DNA of 64,000 bases from Devosia geojensis (lineage in GTDB: Bacteria; Pseudomonadota; Alphaproteobacteria; Rhizobiales; Devosiaceae): NCBI RefSeq assembly GCF_000969415.1, contig NZ_JZEX01000087.1:45544-109543 (forward strand), in the 5' to 3' direction. Shown here one piece after another: positions 8,912 to 17,099 of this stretch (the first letter of the stretch is position 1; the number at the start of each line of letters is the position of its first letter). The notes beneath the pieces are model-generated. The model searched no databases. It had not been told where the DNA came from and saw only the letters and a program-made list of their open reading frames with translations. Position numbers and translations under genes: made by a program.

Positions 8912-9904
8912 CTACCCCTGCTGGTGCCGGATGCGCGGGTCGAGCCAGGCGAGCAGCACGTCCGACAGGAGCGTTCCGATGACGACGAGGACGCTCAGCA
9001 TCAGGATGAAGCTCGCGGCCATGTACATGTCCTGGGTGCGCAGCGCCTCGAGCAGGATCGGGCCGGTCGTCTGCAGCCCCATGACGATGGCGACGATCGT
9101 GCCGCCCGAGACGATGTCGACGAAGATGTCGTTCTGGCCGGAAACGAACGGGTTGAGCGCATGGCGCACCGGATACTTCATCAACAGGCCGAACTCGCCC
9201 ATGCCCTTGGCCCGCGCCGCGGTGACATAGGGCTTGTGCAGCTCGTCGAGGAGGTTGGCGCGGATCACCCGGATGACGCTCGCGGTACCCGCCGTGCCCA
9301 GCACGATCATCGGCAGCCAGAGGTGATTGAGGAGGTCCAGCACCCGCGCCCAGCTCCACGGCGCCTCGACGAACTCGGGCGAGAAGAGCCCGCCGACATT
9401 GTGCCCGAACCAGGCGAAGGCGATGTACATCGCCGCCAGGGCCAGCAGGAAATTGGGGATGGCGAGGCCGAGGAAGCCGAGGAAGGTGAAGAGGTAGTCG
9501 CCGGCCGAATAGCGGCGCACTGCCGAATAGATGCCGACAGGGATGGCCGCCACCCAGATGAAGAGGAGGCTCGCGATGGAGAGGACGACCGTGAGGCCGA
9601 GGCGCGGCCAGATCACGTCCTTCACCGGCAGATTGTAGCTGAACGAGTAGCCGAAATCGCCGCGTGCGACGACCGCGCTGATCCAGTTCCAGTATTGCAC
9701 CATCAGCGGCTGGTCGAGCCCATACGCCTGCCGCAGCGCCTCCTGCTCCGCGATCGGCATGATGTCGCCCTTGGCCGCGTTGGTTTCGGCGAGACGGTCG
9801 ACATAGTCGCCTGGCGGCACGGCGATCACGAGGAAAGAGATCAGCGAGACGGCGATGAGCGCGGGGATCGCATAGAGGATCCGGCGCAGCACGAAGGAAC
9901 CCAT
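8912..9904 (-). CDS. Opp/Dpp-type ABC transporter permease (DppB/OppB-like)
   Basis: A 330-residue permease with the family N-terminus (MGSFVLRRILYAIP, first helix at residues 9-30). A periplasmic domain of about 70 residues and five further membrane segments follow. The EAA-like loop TAARAKGMGE lies near residue 230. The ATG at 9904 is preceded by a strong GGGAGG; a start at 9964 would add 20 residues and swallow this ribosome site, so it was rejected. It forms the channel with the DppC-like permease that follows 3 bp downstream. Two hairpins separate it from the binding-protein gene. Confidence 0.9.
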   Translation of the reverse strand: MGSFVLRRILYAIPALIAVSLISFLVIAVPPGDYVDRLAETNAAKGDIMPIAEQEALRQAYGLDQPLMVQYWNWISAVVARGDFGYSFSYNLPVKDVIWPRLGLTVVLSIASLLFIWVAAIPVGIYSAVRRYSAGDYLFTFLGFLGLAIPNFLLALAAMYIAFAWFGHNVGGLFSPEFVEAPWSWARVLDLLNHLWLPMIVLGTAGTASVIRVIRANLLDELHKPYVTAARAKGMGEFGLLMKYPVRHALNPFVSGQNDIFVDIVSGGTIVAIVMGLQTTGPILLEALRTQDMYMAASFILMLSVLVVIGTLLSDVLLAWLDPRIRHQQG

Positions 9905-9935
9905 CCGCTTTACCTCCCTTCCGACCTTGAGAGAT

Positions 9936-9993
9936 GGCCGGCCCGCAAGAAGCGGGGCCGGCAAGCTGCGGGGCGGGTGGTGCGCCGCCCCGC
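9936..9993 (-). other. two intercistronic hairpins between binding-protein and permease genes
   Basis: Two GC-rich hairpins follow the binding-protein stop codon. The first is 9936-9962 (GGCCGGCCCGC against GCGGGGCCGGC, one bulge). The second is 9968-9993 (perfect GCGGGGCG/CGCCCCGC stem). Neither has a T-run. Their place in the operon fits partial termination or message protection that keeps binding protein above permease. Function is inferred. Confidence 0.65.
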
Positions 9994-10004
9994 GCGTTTG
10001 CGGC

Positions 10005-11981
10005 TTACTCGCTCCGCACGAAGAAGCTGGCGAAGTTGGCCGGCGCAGGGCCCGGATAGAGCCAGCCTTCGATGAGCTCGTCCGGCACGTTGCGGACGTC
10101 GTTCTTGACCGCGCGGTAGAAGCCGGCGGGGGTGGCGATGCCGATCACAAGGAATTCCTCGGCTTGCAGGTCGGTGAACTCCTTCATCAGCGCCGTCTGC
10201 TCCTCGCCGATGGTCTGCGGGATCAGCGAGCGCAATTCGTAGAGGCGCTGAACGTTCGCCGACGGCTCGATCGGCTCCCAGCCTTCGGGCAGCTCGGCAT
10301 CGGGGTTCAGCCGCTTGATGTCCCAGGCGGCCCAGCCGCTCCAGTTGCCCAGCGACCATCCGCCATAGTCGTTCATGAAGCGCGAGAGGTTGAGCAGCGG
10401 CAACTGCCCGCAGCCGTTCTCACCGACCCAGACGGAGGCGTCGCTGTCAGGCTTGGCGCGGGCGTTGCCGAAGAGCTCGTCGGAATGGAAGTTGATGGTG
10501 ACGTCGAGCCCGACCTGTTCCCAGGTGCGCTCGATGAGCTGGAAGGCGTCGACCGTGTCCGGCTTGAAGTCGGCGTTGATCTCGACCGAGAACTTGAACG
10601 GCTTCCCGTCGGGCCCGAGGCGCACGCCATCGGGTCCCATCGGCAGGATCTTGTCGAGGTGCTCGGCGGCGGCGGCAAGGTCAAACTCGGTGTACTGCTT
10701 GGCCATCGCCTCGTTGTAGAACGGCGAATTCGGCAGCGGCGCCGGCTGGAAGGGCTCGCCCTGGCCGAGATACACAGTGTCGATGATCTCCTGCCGGTTG
10801 ATCGCCTGCGACACGCCGATGCGGAAGTCCTTGTTCGAGAACACCTGAGCCTTCACCGGATCGGGGTGGTTCATAGAGAAGGCGAGGACCGCCGTGTTGT
10901 AGTCGCAGCTCGTCGCCGGCACGAGGCGGTAGTCGCCTGCTTCCTGGTTGTCGAAGAACACCGCGCGGTTCTGCGGGATCGAGACATTCCGCGGCGACAT
11001 GGAAAGCTGGCCCTGGATCGACTGCAGGAGCGTGACCTCCGGATCGGGCGCGCTCGCCCAGACGCGTTCGTCGATATAGGGCAGCTGCTGGCAGTCCGGA
11101 TCGACGGCGAAATAGTAGGGGTTGCGCACGAACGTCACGCGTTCCTTGCCGAGGATCGTGTCGGTGCCGATCCAGGCGTGGACGGAGGGACGCTTGGGGT
11201 CGTTGAACTGGGCCGGATCGTTATAGGAGCCGATATTGCCCTTCCACCAGGCGGCGTAGTCCGTGGCGCCGGCTGCCGTCATCATCTCGGCCACGCCTTC
11301 GGGATTGAGGTCGATGTCGAACTGCTCCATGTAGTGCCTGGGGAACTGCACCACGCGCTGCCCGTAGGGGCCGGCCATCTGCTGCAGGAAGAGGCCGTTC
11401 GGCTTGCTCCAGGAGAAGGCGACCGTGTAGTCGTCGACCTTGGTCACGGTCGGGGCCTCGCCGTCGACCTTGTATTCGTTGCGCGGCCCGCCGGTCATGA
11501 CCTTGGGGTTGTTCTCGACGCGCTCCCACCAGAAGACGATGTCGTCGGCGGTGAACGGATGCCCGTCGGACCACTTCATTCCTTCGCGGAGGAAGAAGGT
11601 GTAGGTTTGGGCGTCCTCGCTGATCTCCCAGCCCTTGGCGATGCCTGGCACCACCTCGGCGCCGTCGATGCTCCAGCGCACCAGCGGCTCATAGCCGAAG
11701 TGGCGGATCTCGGCGATGTTGCCGCCGCCCCAACTGTCGACGAACTGGCCGCCATAGACGCCGGTTTCCTCGGCCGGCTGGATCACCAGCGGCTCGAGCG
11801 GCAGGCGCTCGGCCACCGGGGGCAGGGTGCCCGCATCGACCATCGCCTTGAGCTGCGGAGCTTCGGCATAGCCGGCGGGACAGAGCCCGGCATTGTCCTG
11901 CGCCAACGCGGGCAGCGCGGTCGCGCCAAGGAACAGAGCCGCCACCGCGGCAAGGCTCTTCAAGCGGTCAATATTCTGCAT
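10005..11981 (-). CDS. ABC transporter substrate-binding protein, SBP_bac_5 family, extra-long
   Basis: A periplasmic binding protein of 658 residues, clearly longer than the usual 500-550 of the DppA/OppA family. A signal peptide (SLAAVAALFLGATALPALAQ) ends near residue 28. Family landmarks follow: YGGQFVDSW, the REGMKWSDGHPFTADD block near residue 165 and AINRQEII near 395. A Cys-containing N-terminus (LCPAGYAEAP) and the long insertions resemble the oligosaccharide-binding branch. I chose ATG 11981 because GGGAGGGAA lies just upstream; ATG 11996 would place that site inside the gene. It is first in the - strand operon and divergent from a LacI regulator, with a LacI-type operator between them. 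A carbohydrate or sugar-derivative ligand is therefore likely. Confidence 0.88.
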   Translation of the reverse strand: MQNIDRLKSLAAVAALFLGATALPALAQDNAGLCPAGYAEAPQLKAMVDAGTLPPVAERLPLEPLVIQPAEETGVYGGQFVDSWGGGNIAEIRHFGYEPLVRWSIDGAEVVPGIAKGWEISEDAQTYTFFLREGMKWSDGHPFTADDIVFWWERVENNPKVMTGGPRNEYKVDGEAPTVTKVDDYTVAFSWSKPNGLFLQQMAGPYGQRVVQFPRHYMEQFDIDLNPEGVAEMMTAAGATDYAAWWKGNIGSYNDPAQFNDPKRPSVHAWIGTDTILGKERVTFVRNPYYFAVDPDCQQLPYIDERVWASAPDPEVTLLQSIQGQLSMSPRNVSIPQNRAVFFDNQEAGDYRLVPATSCDYNTAVLAFSMNHPDPVKAQVFSNKDFRIGVSQAINRQEIIDTVYLGQGEPFQPAPLPNSPFYNEAMAKQYTEFDLAAAAEHLDKILPMGPDGVRLGPDGKPFKFSVEINADFKPDTVDAFQLIERTWEQVGLDVTINFHSDELFGNARAKPDSDASVWVGENGCGQLPLLNLSRFMNDYGGWSLGNWSGWAAWDIKRLNPDAELPEGWEPIEPSANVQRLYELRSLIPQTIGEEQTALMKEFTDLQAEEFLVIGIATPAGFYRAVKNDVRNVPDELIEGWLYPGPAPANFASFFVRSE

Positions 11982-12110
11982 CGGGTTCCCTCCCACACGG
12001 ATTGAACGGCTGCCTCCCGGGCGCCGGCTGGTGGGGTTGAAAGCCGGGAGCCCATGTTGGGTGCCCGCGGAGCTTTAGTCCCCACCGTTATCGTTTCGGT
12101 GACGCTAACT

Positions 12111-12124
12111 TGTAAACGTTTTCA
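12111..12124. promoter_or_regulatory. LacI-family operator
   Basis: TGTAAACGTTTTCA is a 14-bp near-perfect palindrome (one mismatched pair) with the central CG typical of LacI-family operators. It lies between the - strand importer (start 11981) and the + strand lacI-type gene (start 12209). Its reverse complement matches the site at 13363-13376 at 13 of 14 positions. Confidence 0.75.
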
Positions 12125-12208
12125 AAGCAACGTATGAAAAGTGTGGCCGTCACAACCCTCCAAAAAAGAGCCGAAACGGGTACGAATTGGCCGGATAGGG
12201 GTAACAGT

Positions 12209-13240
12209 TTGATAACCATTAAAGACGTAGCGCGACGCGCCAATGTCTCGATCGCCACCGTGTCGCGCGTGGTCAACGGCTACGCCCACGTGCGGCCGGA
12301 ACTGCGCGAAGCCGTGGCCAAGGCCATCGAGGAACTGGGTTATCGCCCGAACGGTCTGGCCAGCTCCTTTCGCACGCAGCAGTCCAATGTCGTCGGCGTG
12401 CTCCTGCGCCAGCAGCGCACACCCTTCAGCAGTGCCCTGGCTTACGCCATCGAGACCACCATGTTCGACGAGGGCTATCGGGTGCTGCTCTGCTCGACCA
12501 ATGGCGATCCGGACCGCGAGCAGGCCTATCTCGCCACAATGCTCGAGATGCGCGCGCAAGGCGTCATCGTTCGTCCCTCCGGCGCCGCCAGCCGCACGGT
12601 GCGGCAGGTGGAAATGCTGCGCGAGCGGGGGATCTCCGTCGCCTTCGTCGACATGAAGCCCCGCATCGCGGCCGTGAGCGCGGTCCTTTGCGACAACTTC
12701 TCTGGCGGCTACGAGGGCATGCGCCACCTCATCGAGCTCGGCCACCGCAGGATCGGCGTCGTCGCCGGGCGGATCGCCCAGAAGGGTGGCGCGTCTGACG
12801 TCGGCAGCGAGCGGGTGCGCGGCATCCGCCAGGCGGCGAGGGACCTTGCCTCCGACGTCGAGATCGTCTTTTGCGCGCCCTTCGAGGCGACGGCGAGCTT
12901 CGAGATCGGCCGGGAGGCCGGCGCCGAGCTGATCTCGGCGGGCAGGGGCCTCACGGCCATCTTCGCCACCACCGACATGCTGGCCCTCGGCGTCATGCAC
13001 TCGGCCCACGCCATGGGCATCGAGCTGCCGCGCGATCTCTCCATCCTCGGCTATGACGGTGTGCTGGAATCGGCCGTCACCTTCCCGACGCTCTCCACCA
13101 TCGCCCAGCCGATCCACGAGATGGGCCAGATCGCCGCCCGCACGCTCATCGACCACATGCGGGGCGTGAGCACCGCGCCGCGCCAGGTCGTCCTCGAAAA
13201 CACCCTTATCCGCCGCGATTCGACGATCGCCCTGCGCTGA
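12209..13240 (+). CDS. LacI family transcriptional regulator
   Basis: A 343-residue repressor. The N-terminal HTH reads ITIKDVARRANVSIATVSRVVNG (recognition helix VSIATVSRVV, residues 12-21, with hinge helix LASSFRTQ). A periplasmic-binding-like effector domain follows and ends in the usual NTLIRRDST-type tail. I place the start at TTG 12209, directly before ITIKDVA, because AGGGG sits 8 bp upstream. An ATG at 12134 would add 25 residues with no family counterpart. It should repress the divergent Opp-type importer and, through the second operator at 13363, the HAD gene downstream. The inducer is probably the imported compound or its phosphate. Confidence 0.88.
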   Translation: MITIKDVARRANVSIATVSRVVNGYAHVRPELREAVAKAIEELGYRPNGLASSFRTQQSNVVGVLLRQQRTPFSSALAYAIETTMFDEGYRVLLCSTNGDPDREQAYLATMLEMRAQGVIVRPSGAASRTVRQVEMLRERGISVAFVDMKPRIAAVSAVLCDNFSGGYEGMRHLIELGHRRIGVVAGRIAQKGGASDVGSERVRGIRQAARDLASDVEIVFCAPFEATASFEIGREAGAELISAGRGLTAIFATTDMLALGVMHSAHAMGIELPRDLSILGYDGVLESAVTFPTLSTIAQPIHEMGQIAARTLIDHMRGVSTAPRQVVLENTLIRRDSTIALR

Positions 13241-13362
13241 CTTGTCCCCGCGCCGGCCACGGCTGTTAGGCTCCAGCCTGTCGATGGTATCGCTATCGGC
13301 AATAGCGTTCAAAGCGGCAACTGGTCTGACCGGCAATGAAGGAGTGACTTGAAGGTGTGAGT

Positions 13363-13376
13363 TGAAAACGATTACA
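13363..13376. promoter_or_regulatory. LacI-family operator upstream of HAD gene
   Basis: TGAAAACGATTACA lies 36 bp before the ATG of the HAD-domain gene and matches the reverse complement of the 12111 operator at 13 of 14 positions. This links the HAD gene to the same repressor. Confidence 0.7.
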
Positions 13377-13411
13377 AGAAACCCTCCCTCGATTCCACCG
13401 GACCATTCGCC

Positions 13412-14680
13412 ATGCCGTCATCGTCCTCCATCGCCGAAACCGCGACGTTTTTCCCGCCAAACGAGGAGGAGATGGCGCTCGCCCGCCGTCTCGCGCCGGT
13501 CATCCGCTTTTGCGACAACGAGCCCTTCCTGCCCTCCCGCGTCGGAGTGAGTGTGCTTCACGAATCCACGCAGTCCCCCTCCGCGACGCTGCAGATCTCC
13601 TTCGAGCCGGGTATCGCCAAGGTCATTGAGTATGCGATCTGGTGGGACTGGGACATTCAGCACCTCTACGAGCTCGAGCACATCTGGCTGAAGCTCGACG
13701 CCGAAGACCGCGTGGTCGCCGTCTGCGCCAGTTCCCACGGCCACATGCTCGAGATGCATGGGCCGGACGGGGCGCTGCCGATGGAGGAGGGGCGCGTCGT
13801 CGTCTATTCGACCCCCGGCAAGCACGCCTTCACCGCGACGCTCGAAGAACAATCGAAGACGGCTGAGGGCACGATCGTCTCCTGCCTCGATCTTGCCGGC
13901 CGCGGCGGCGTCCTCATCAACGACATGTTCCGGGCCGAGTTCACCGCGCTGACGGCGGAGGACCACCGGGTCGTCAAGCGCTGGCTGCAGGCCCGCTCGT
14001 TCCTGCCGGCCTTCCGCTTCGGCCGGCGCTTTGATCTGGCCGATGTCCCGTTCGGCTCCTGGGCCGAGCTCGCCGAGTTCATTCCGGCGCGCGTCAAGTC
14101 GGTGCTGGCGGAAGTCCGCAGCGAGCAGCCCCTGCTGAAGGCCGTCTTCCTCGACAGCGGCGATACGCTGGTCGATGAATCGACGGAAAAGTTCGACGCG
14201 GAAGGCTACGTCATCGCCGCCGATCTCATTCCCGGTGCACTGGAGATGGTCCGCTCGCTTGCCGAGGAAGGCTACAGGCTCGCGCTCGTCGCCGACGGAC
14301 GTGTCCGCAGCTTCTCGACGGTCCTCGGCGGCCACGGCATCAGCCCGCACTTCCACGCGCAGGTCATTTCCGAGTCCGAGGGCTGCGAGAAGCCGGATCA
14401 GCGCATGTTCCGGAAAGCCCTGGCGTCCCTCGGCCTGACGGCGGACGATGCCGGCTCGGTCGTCATGGTGGGCAACCATCTCGAGCGCGATATCAAGGGC
14501 GCCAACGGGCTCGGCATCATCAGCATCTGGCAGAACTGGTCCAAGCGCCGCAGCCACATTCCGGCCGATGGCGACGAGGTGCCGCGCTACACCATCCGCT
14601 CTCCCGGAGAGTTGCCCGCGCTCCTCGCCGATATCGAGCGGCAGATGGCGCGGGCCCGCGTCAACCCTTCGCTCGCCTGA
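13412..14680 (+). CDS. HAD-superfamily protein with an uncharacterised N-terminal domain
   Basis: A two-part cytoplasmic protein of 422 residues. Residues 1-235 form a domain I cannot name; it has a Trp/His-rich core (AIWWDWD, YELEHIWLKLD, ASSHGHMLEM) loosely recalling the DWEH...SSHG pattern of NPP1/Vps62-like beta-sandwich proteins. Residues 245-400 are a HAD domain: motif I VFLDSGDTLVDE, motif II region ALVADGR, motif III Lys in CEKPDQRMF, and motif IV VGNHLERDIKGAN. In motif I the nucleophile Asp is kept but the +2 acid/base Asp is Gly, so ordinary phosphatase chemistry is doubtful. A LacI operator precedes it, placing it in the regulon of the Opp-type importer. Function unknown. Confidence 0.75.
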   Translation: MPSSSSIAETATFFPPNEEEMALARRLAPVIRFCDNEPFLPSRVGVSVLHESTQSPSATLQISFEPGIAKVIEYAIWWDWDIQHLYELEHIWLKLDAEDRVVAVCASSHGHMLEMHGPDGALPMEEGRVVVYSTPGKHAFTATLEEQSKTAEGTIVSCLDLAGRGGVLINDMFRAEFTALTAEDHRVVKRWLQARSFLPAFRFGRRFDLADVPFGSWAELAEFIPARVKSVLAEVRSEQPLLKAVFLDSGDTLVDESTEKFDAEGYVIAADLIPGALEMVRSLAEEGYRLALVADGRVRSFSTVLGGHGISPHFHAQVISESEGCEKPDQRMFRKALASLGLTADDAGSVVMVGNHLERDIKGANGLGIISIWQNWSKRRSHIPADGDEVPRYTIRSPGELPALLADIERQMARARVNPSLA

Positions 14681-14688
14681 GCGAAGGG
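14665..14688 (+). terminator. terminator-like hairpin over the HAD gene stop codon
   Basis: CCCTTCGCTC pairs perfectly with GAGCGAAGGG around a 4-nt loop, giving a 10-bp stem that spans the stop codon at 14680. There is no T-run, so it may be a weak or Rho-assisted end. Confidence 0.5.
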
Positions 14689-14805
14689 CCAACCTGGCAG
14701 TCCCTCGTCATTTGCGCAACGTTACACGTGTATCGTCATCTGAGTGTCGTCTAGCCCCGATAGGAAGCGCTCCATCCAGCGCGATATCCCCATAAGGAGG
14801 GCCAG

Positions 14806-16164
14806 ATGAGCGTGTTCACGGTGTCGAGGCGTACGGTTCTGAAAGGAGGCGCCGCGGCGCTCGGGGCAATGGCGTTGTCGCCGCTCGCGGCCCTCGCGCA
14901 GACGGCGCGGTTCCCCATTGCCGAGGCGGCCAGGAACCCGCTGAACCTTGCCGAGGGTACGGCGATCGAGGGCATCTTCTTCGAGGGCGGCTACGGCATC
15001 GACTACATCAATCACGCTGCCGACGTGATGAAGGAGCTGCATGCCGGTACGCAGATTTCCGTGACCGGCATCCAGGGCGTCGCCGACCGCTTGCGCCCGC
15101 GCTTCATCGCCGGCAACCCGCCCGACGTCATCGACAATGCCGGTGCCGGCTCGATGGATACCTCGGCCCTGCGGACTGAAGGACAGATGGCCGATCTCGC
15201 TCCGCTGATGGCGGCTCCGGCGCTCGATACCCCCGATAAGACCTTCGCCGAAACCCTCTTTGCCGGCTCGCAGACCGGCGGCGTCTACGAGGGCAAGCAG
15301 GTGAGCCTGACGGCTCCCTACACGGTCCACGGCATCTGGTACGACCAGGCGCTGATGCGCGAGAACGGCTGGGAATACCCGCGCACCTGGAGCGCGATGC
15401 TCGACTTCTGCGAGACGCTGAAGTCCGCCGGACATACGCCCTGGGCCTATGGCGGCCGCAATGCCGCCCACTACCTGGTACGCGGCATCGTCTACCCGCT
15501 CATCTATAAGCTCGCCGGTCGCCAGGCCGTCGACGACATCATGACGGCGAAGGAAGGCGCATGGCTGAAGCCTGAAGTGCTCGAAGCAGCCCGCATGGTC
15601 GCAGAGCTCGGCAAGGGTGGCTTTATCATGGATGGCTCCGAGGCCTTGAGCCACACCGAAGCCCAGGCCGAATGGCTGCTCGGCGGCGCCGTGTTCTATC
15701 CCTGCGGCAGCTGGATCGAGAACGAGATGCGCGACGTCATCCCGCAAGGCTACGAGATGACCATGAGCCCCATCCCCGGCCCCACCGAAGAAACGTTCAA
15801 CTCGGTCCTCGCCGTCGGCTCGGAGACCTTCTTCGTGCCGAGCGCGGCCAAGAACATCACAGGCGGCATGGAGTTCCTGCGCTGCCTTTTCTCCCGCAGC
15901 ACCGCTGCCTTCTACGCCGAAACGGCCGGCGTCATCATGCCGGTGCAGGGCGTCGAGGTCGAAACCTTGAGCTCGGCGGTCAAATCCGCCATGGCCGCGG
16001 TCACCGAAGCGGGCGAAGACGTCTTCCCGCTCGACCTTCCCTACCAGGCCGTCTGGCAGGCTTGGGGCGCGCTTTCGCCCGAACTGCTGCAGGGCCGCCT
16101 GTCGCCCGAAGACTACGTCGCGGGCATCGAAGAGGCATCCGCCTCCGCCCGGCAAGCCGCCTGA
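14806..16164 (+). CDS. carbohydrate ABC transporter substrate-binding protein, NgcE-like
   Basis: A 452-residue periplasmic binding protein with a twin-arginine-type signal (SRRTVLKGGAAALGAMALSP, cleavage after ALAQ near residue 31). A family 1 solute-binding fold follows. Features such as EGIFFEGGYG near residue 55, the DNAGAGSMDTS segment, YPRTWSAMLD and the late VLAVGSETFFVP resemble NgcE, the N-acetylglucosamine/diacetylchitobiose binding protein of actinomycetes. The ligand is a guess from this resemblance. A strong AAGGAGG precedes the ATG. Downstream are two permeases, an isomerase-like gene and a LacI regulator, but no ATPase. A partly symmetric site at 14713-14728 (TGCGCAACGTTACACG) could be the operator; its arms match at only 5 of 8 positions. 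Confidence 0.85.
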   Translation: MSVFTVSRRTVLKGGAAALGAMALSPLAALAQTARFPIAEAARNPLNLAEGTAIEGIFFEGGYGIDYINHAADVMKELHAGTQISVTGIQGVADRLRPRFIAGNPPDVIDNAGAGSMDTSALRTEGQMADLAPLMAAPALDTPDKTFAETLFAGSQTGGVYEGKQVSLTAPYTVHGIWYDQALMRENGWEYPRTWSAMLDFCETLKSAGHTPWAYGGRNAAHYLVRGIVYPLIYKLAGRQAVDDIMTAKEGAWLKPEVLEAARMVAELGKGGFIMDGSEALSHTEAQAEWLLGGAVFYPCGSWIENEMRDVIPQGYEMTMSPIPGPTEETFNSVLAVGSETFFVPSAAKNITGGMEFLRCLFSRSTAAFYAETAGVIMPVQGVEVETLSSAVKSAMAAVTEAGEDVFPLDLPYQAVWQAWGALSPELLQGRLSPEDYVAGIEEASASARQAA

Positions 16165-16178
16165 GGTCCATCGCAGCG

Positions 16179-16206
16179 CGCATCCGGCGGACCTCCGCCG
16201 GATGCG
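16179..16206 (+). other. intercistronic hairpin after binding-protein gene
   Basis: CGCATCCGGCGGA and TCCGCCGGATGCG form a perfect 13-bp stem with a 2-nt spacer, just after the binding-protein stop and before the permease gene. Its position and type match the hairpins after the other binding-protein genes in the window. A role in message stability is inferred. Confidence 0.75.
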
Positions 16207-16220
16207 TCCCGAGAACAGCC

Positions 16221-17099
16221 ATGCGCGCGCATCAAATCCGCTTCATCGTCCTGTTGCTGGTCGTCCCGCTGGGGGCGTATTCGCTTTTCGTCGTCTACCC
16301 TTACGTCTGGGCCATCGGCATCAGCCTGACGGAATGGCGGGGGCTTGCAACGCCGCCGAGTTGGATCGGCTTGGCCAACTTCGCCGCGATCCTCGGCGAT
16401 CCGGGCTTCTGGAACGCGCTGCGCAACAACGGCGTCTACCTCCTCTTTGTCCCGGTGGTCACCGTGACGCTCGCGCTCGTGCTCGCCGCACTGATCTGCC
16501 AGCGCTGCACGCGCCTGACCGAGTTCTACCGGGTCGTCTTCCTCTTCCCGCAGGTCATGTCGATCGTCGTCGTCGCCATCCTCTGGGGCTATGCCTTCCA
16601 CCCGCGCATCGGCCTTCTCAACAGCGCGCTCGAAGTCTTTGGCATTAACGGACCTTCCTGGCTCGGTGACCCGAACCTGGCGCAGGCGAGCCTCGTCGCC
16701 GTCATCGTCTGGAATTCGGTCGGCTTCCATACGGCGCTCTTCATTGCCGCGATGCGGGCGGTGCCGGAGACCTACTACGAGGCAGCGCGGCTCGACGGGG
16801 CCGGCAACTGGCGCATGTTCCGCGACATCACCCTGCCGCTGCTGCGCGATCCCGTCCGCACCTCGCTGATGTTCATGGCCTTCGAGGCTTTCGACCTCTT
16901 CGCCATCACCCGCATCATGACCGGCGGCGGCCCCAACCACGCCACCGACGTGCTCGCAACCTACGTCTACGACCAGGCTTTCTCGCTCAGCCGCTTCGGC
17001 TACGCTTCGGCGCTGGCGGTGGTGATGTTCGCCCTCATGCTCGGGTTCTCGGCGGTGATGCTGCTCGTCATGCGCGAGAACAAGGTGGAGTTCGCCTGA
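16221..17099 (+). CDS. carbohydrate ABC transporter permease (MalF/NgcF-like)
   Basis: A 292-residue CUT1 permease with about six membrane segments. It starts with a hydrophobic N-terminal helix (FIVLLLVVPLGAYSLFVV) and has an EAA loop with EAARLDGAG near residue 188, followed by TGGGPNHATDVLATY, a typical last-loop motif. I chose ATG 16221 just after the hairpin; the open frame runs further upstream but overlaps the binding-protein gene in another frame. Its TGA overlaps the ATG of the next permease (TGATG). It pairs with that permease to form the channel. Confidence 0.88.
   Translation: MRAHQIRFIVLLLVVPLGAYSLFVVYPYVWAIGISLTEWRGLATPPSWIGLANFAAILGDPGFWNALRNNGVYLLFVPVVTVTLALVLAALICQRCTRLTEFYRVVFLFPQVMSIVVVAILWGYAFHPRIGLLNSALEVFGINGPSWLGDPNLAQASLVAVIVWNSVGFHTALFIAAMRAVPETYYEAARLDGAGNWRMFRDITLPLLRDPVRTSLMFMAFEAFDLFAITRIMTGGGPNHATDVLATYVYDQAFSLSRFGYASALAVVMFALMLGFSAVMLLVMRENKVEFA

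Noticed and set aside
8492..10075. Long open frame on the + strand (about 527 codons) over the Opp-type permeases
   Set aside because: It is antisense to two clear permease genes, is rich in Arg, Asp and Glu without any domain, and such frames are expected opposite high-GC genes.
4863..11981. The GDPD/IMPase pair plus the Opp-type importer as one agrocinopine-like (acc) locus
   Set aside because: They are convergent operons. The hydrolases are coupled to ugp by overlaps, and the Opp-type importer has its own LacI operator. The resemblance is only in gene types.
9927..12005. Open frame of 692 codons on the + strand opposite the long binding-protein gene
   Set aside because: The - strand encodes a well-defined binding protein with signal peptide and ribosome site; the + frame has no family features.
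14713..14728. TGCGCAACGTTACACG as an operator for the second LacI regulator
   Set aside because: The centre AACGTT is symmetric, but outer positions match at only 5 of 8; too weak to list as a site without binding data.
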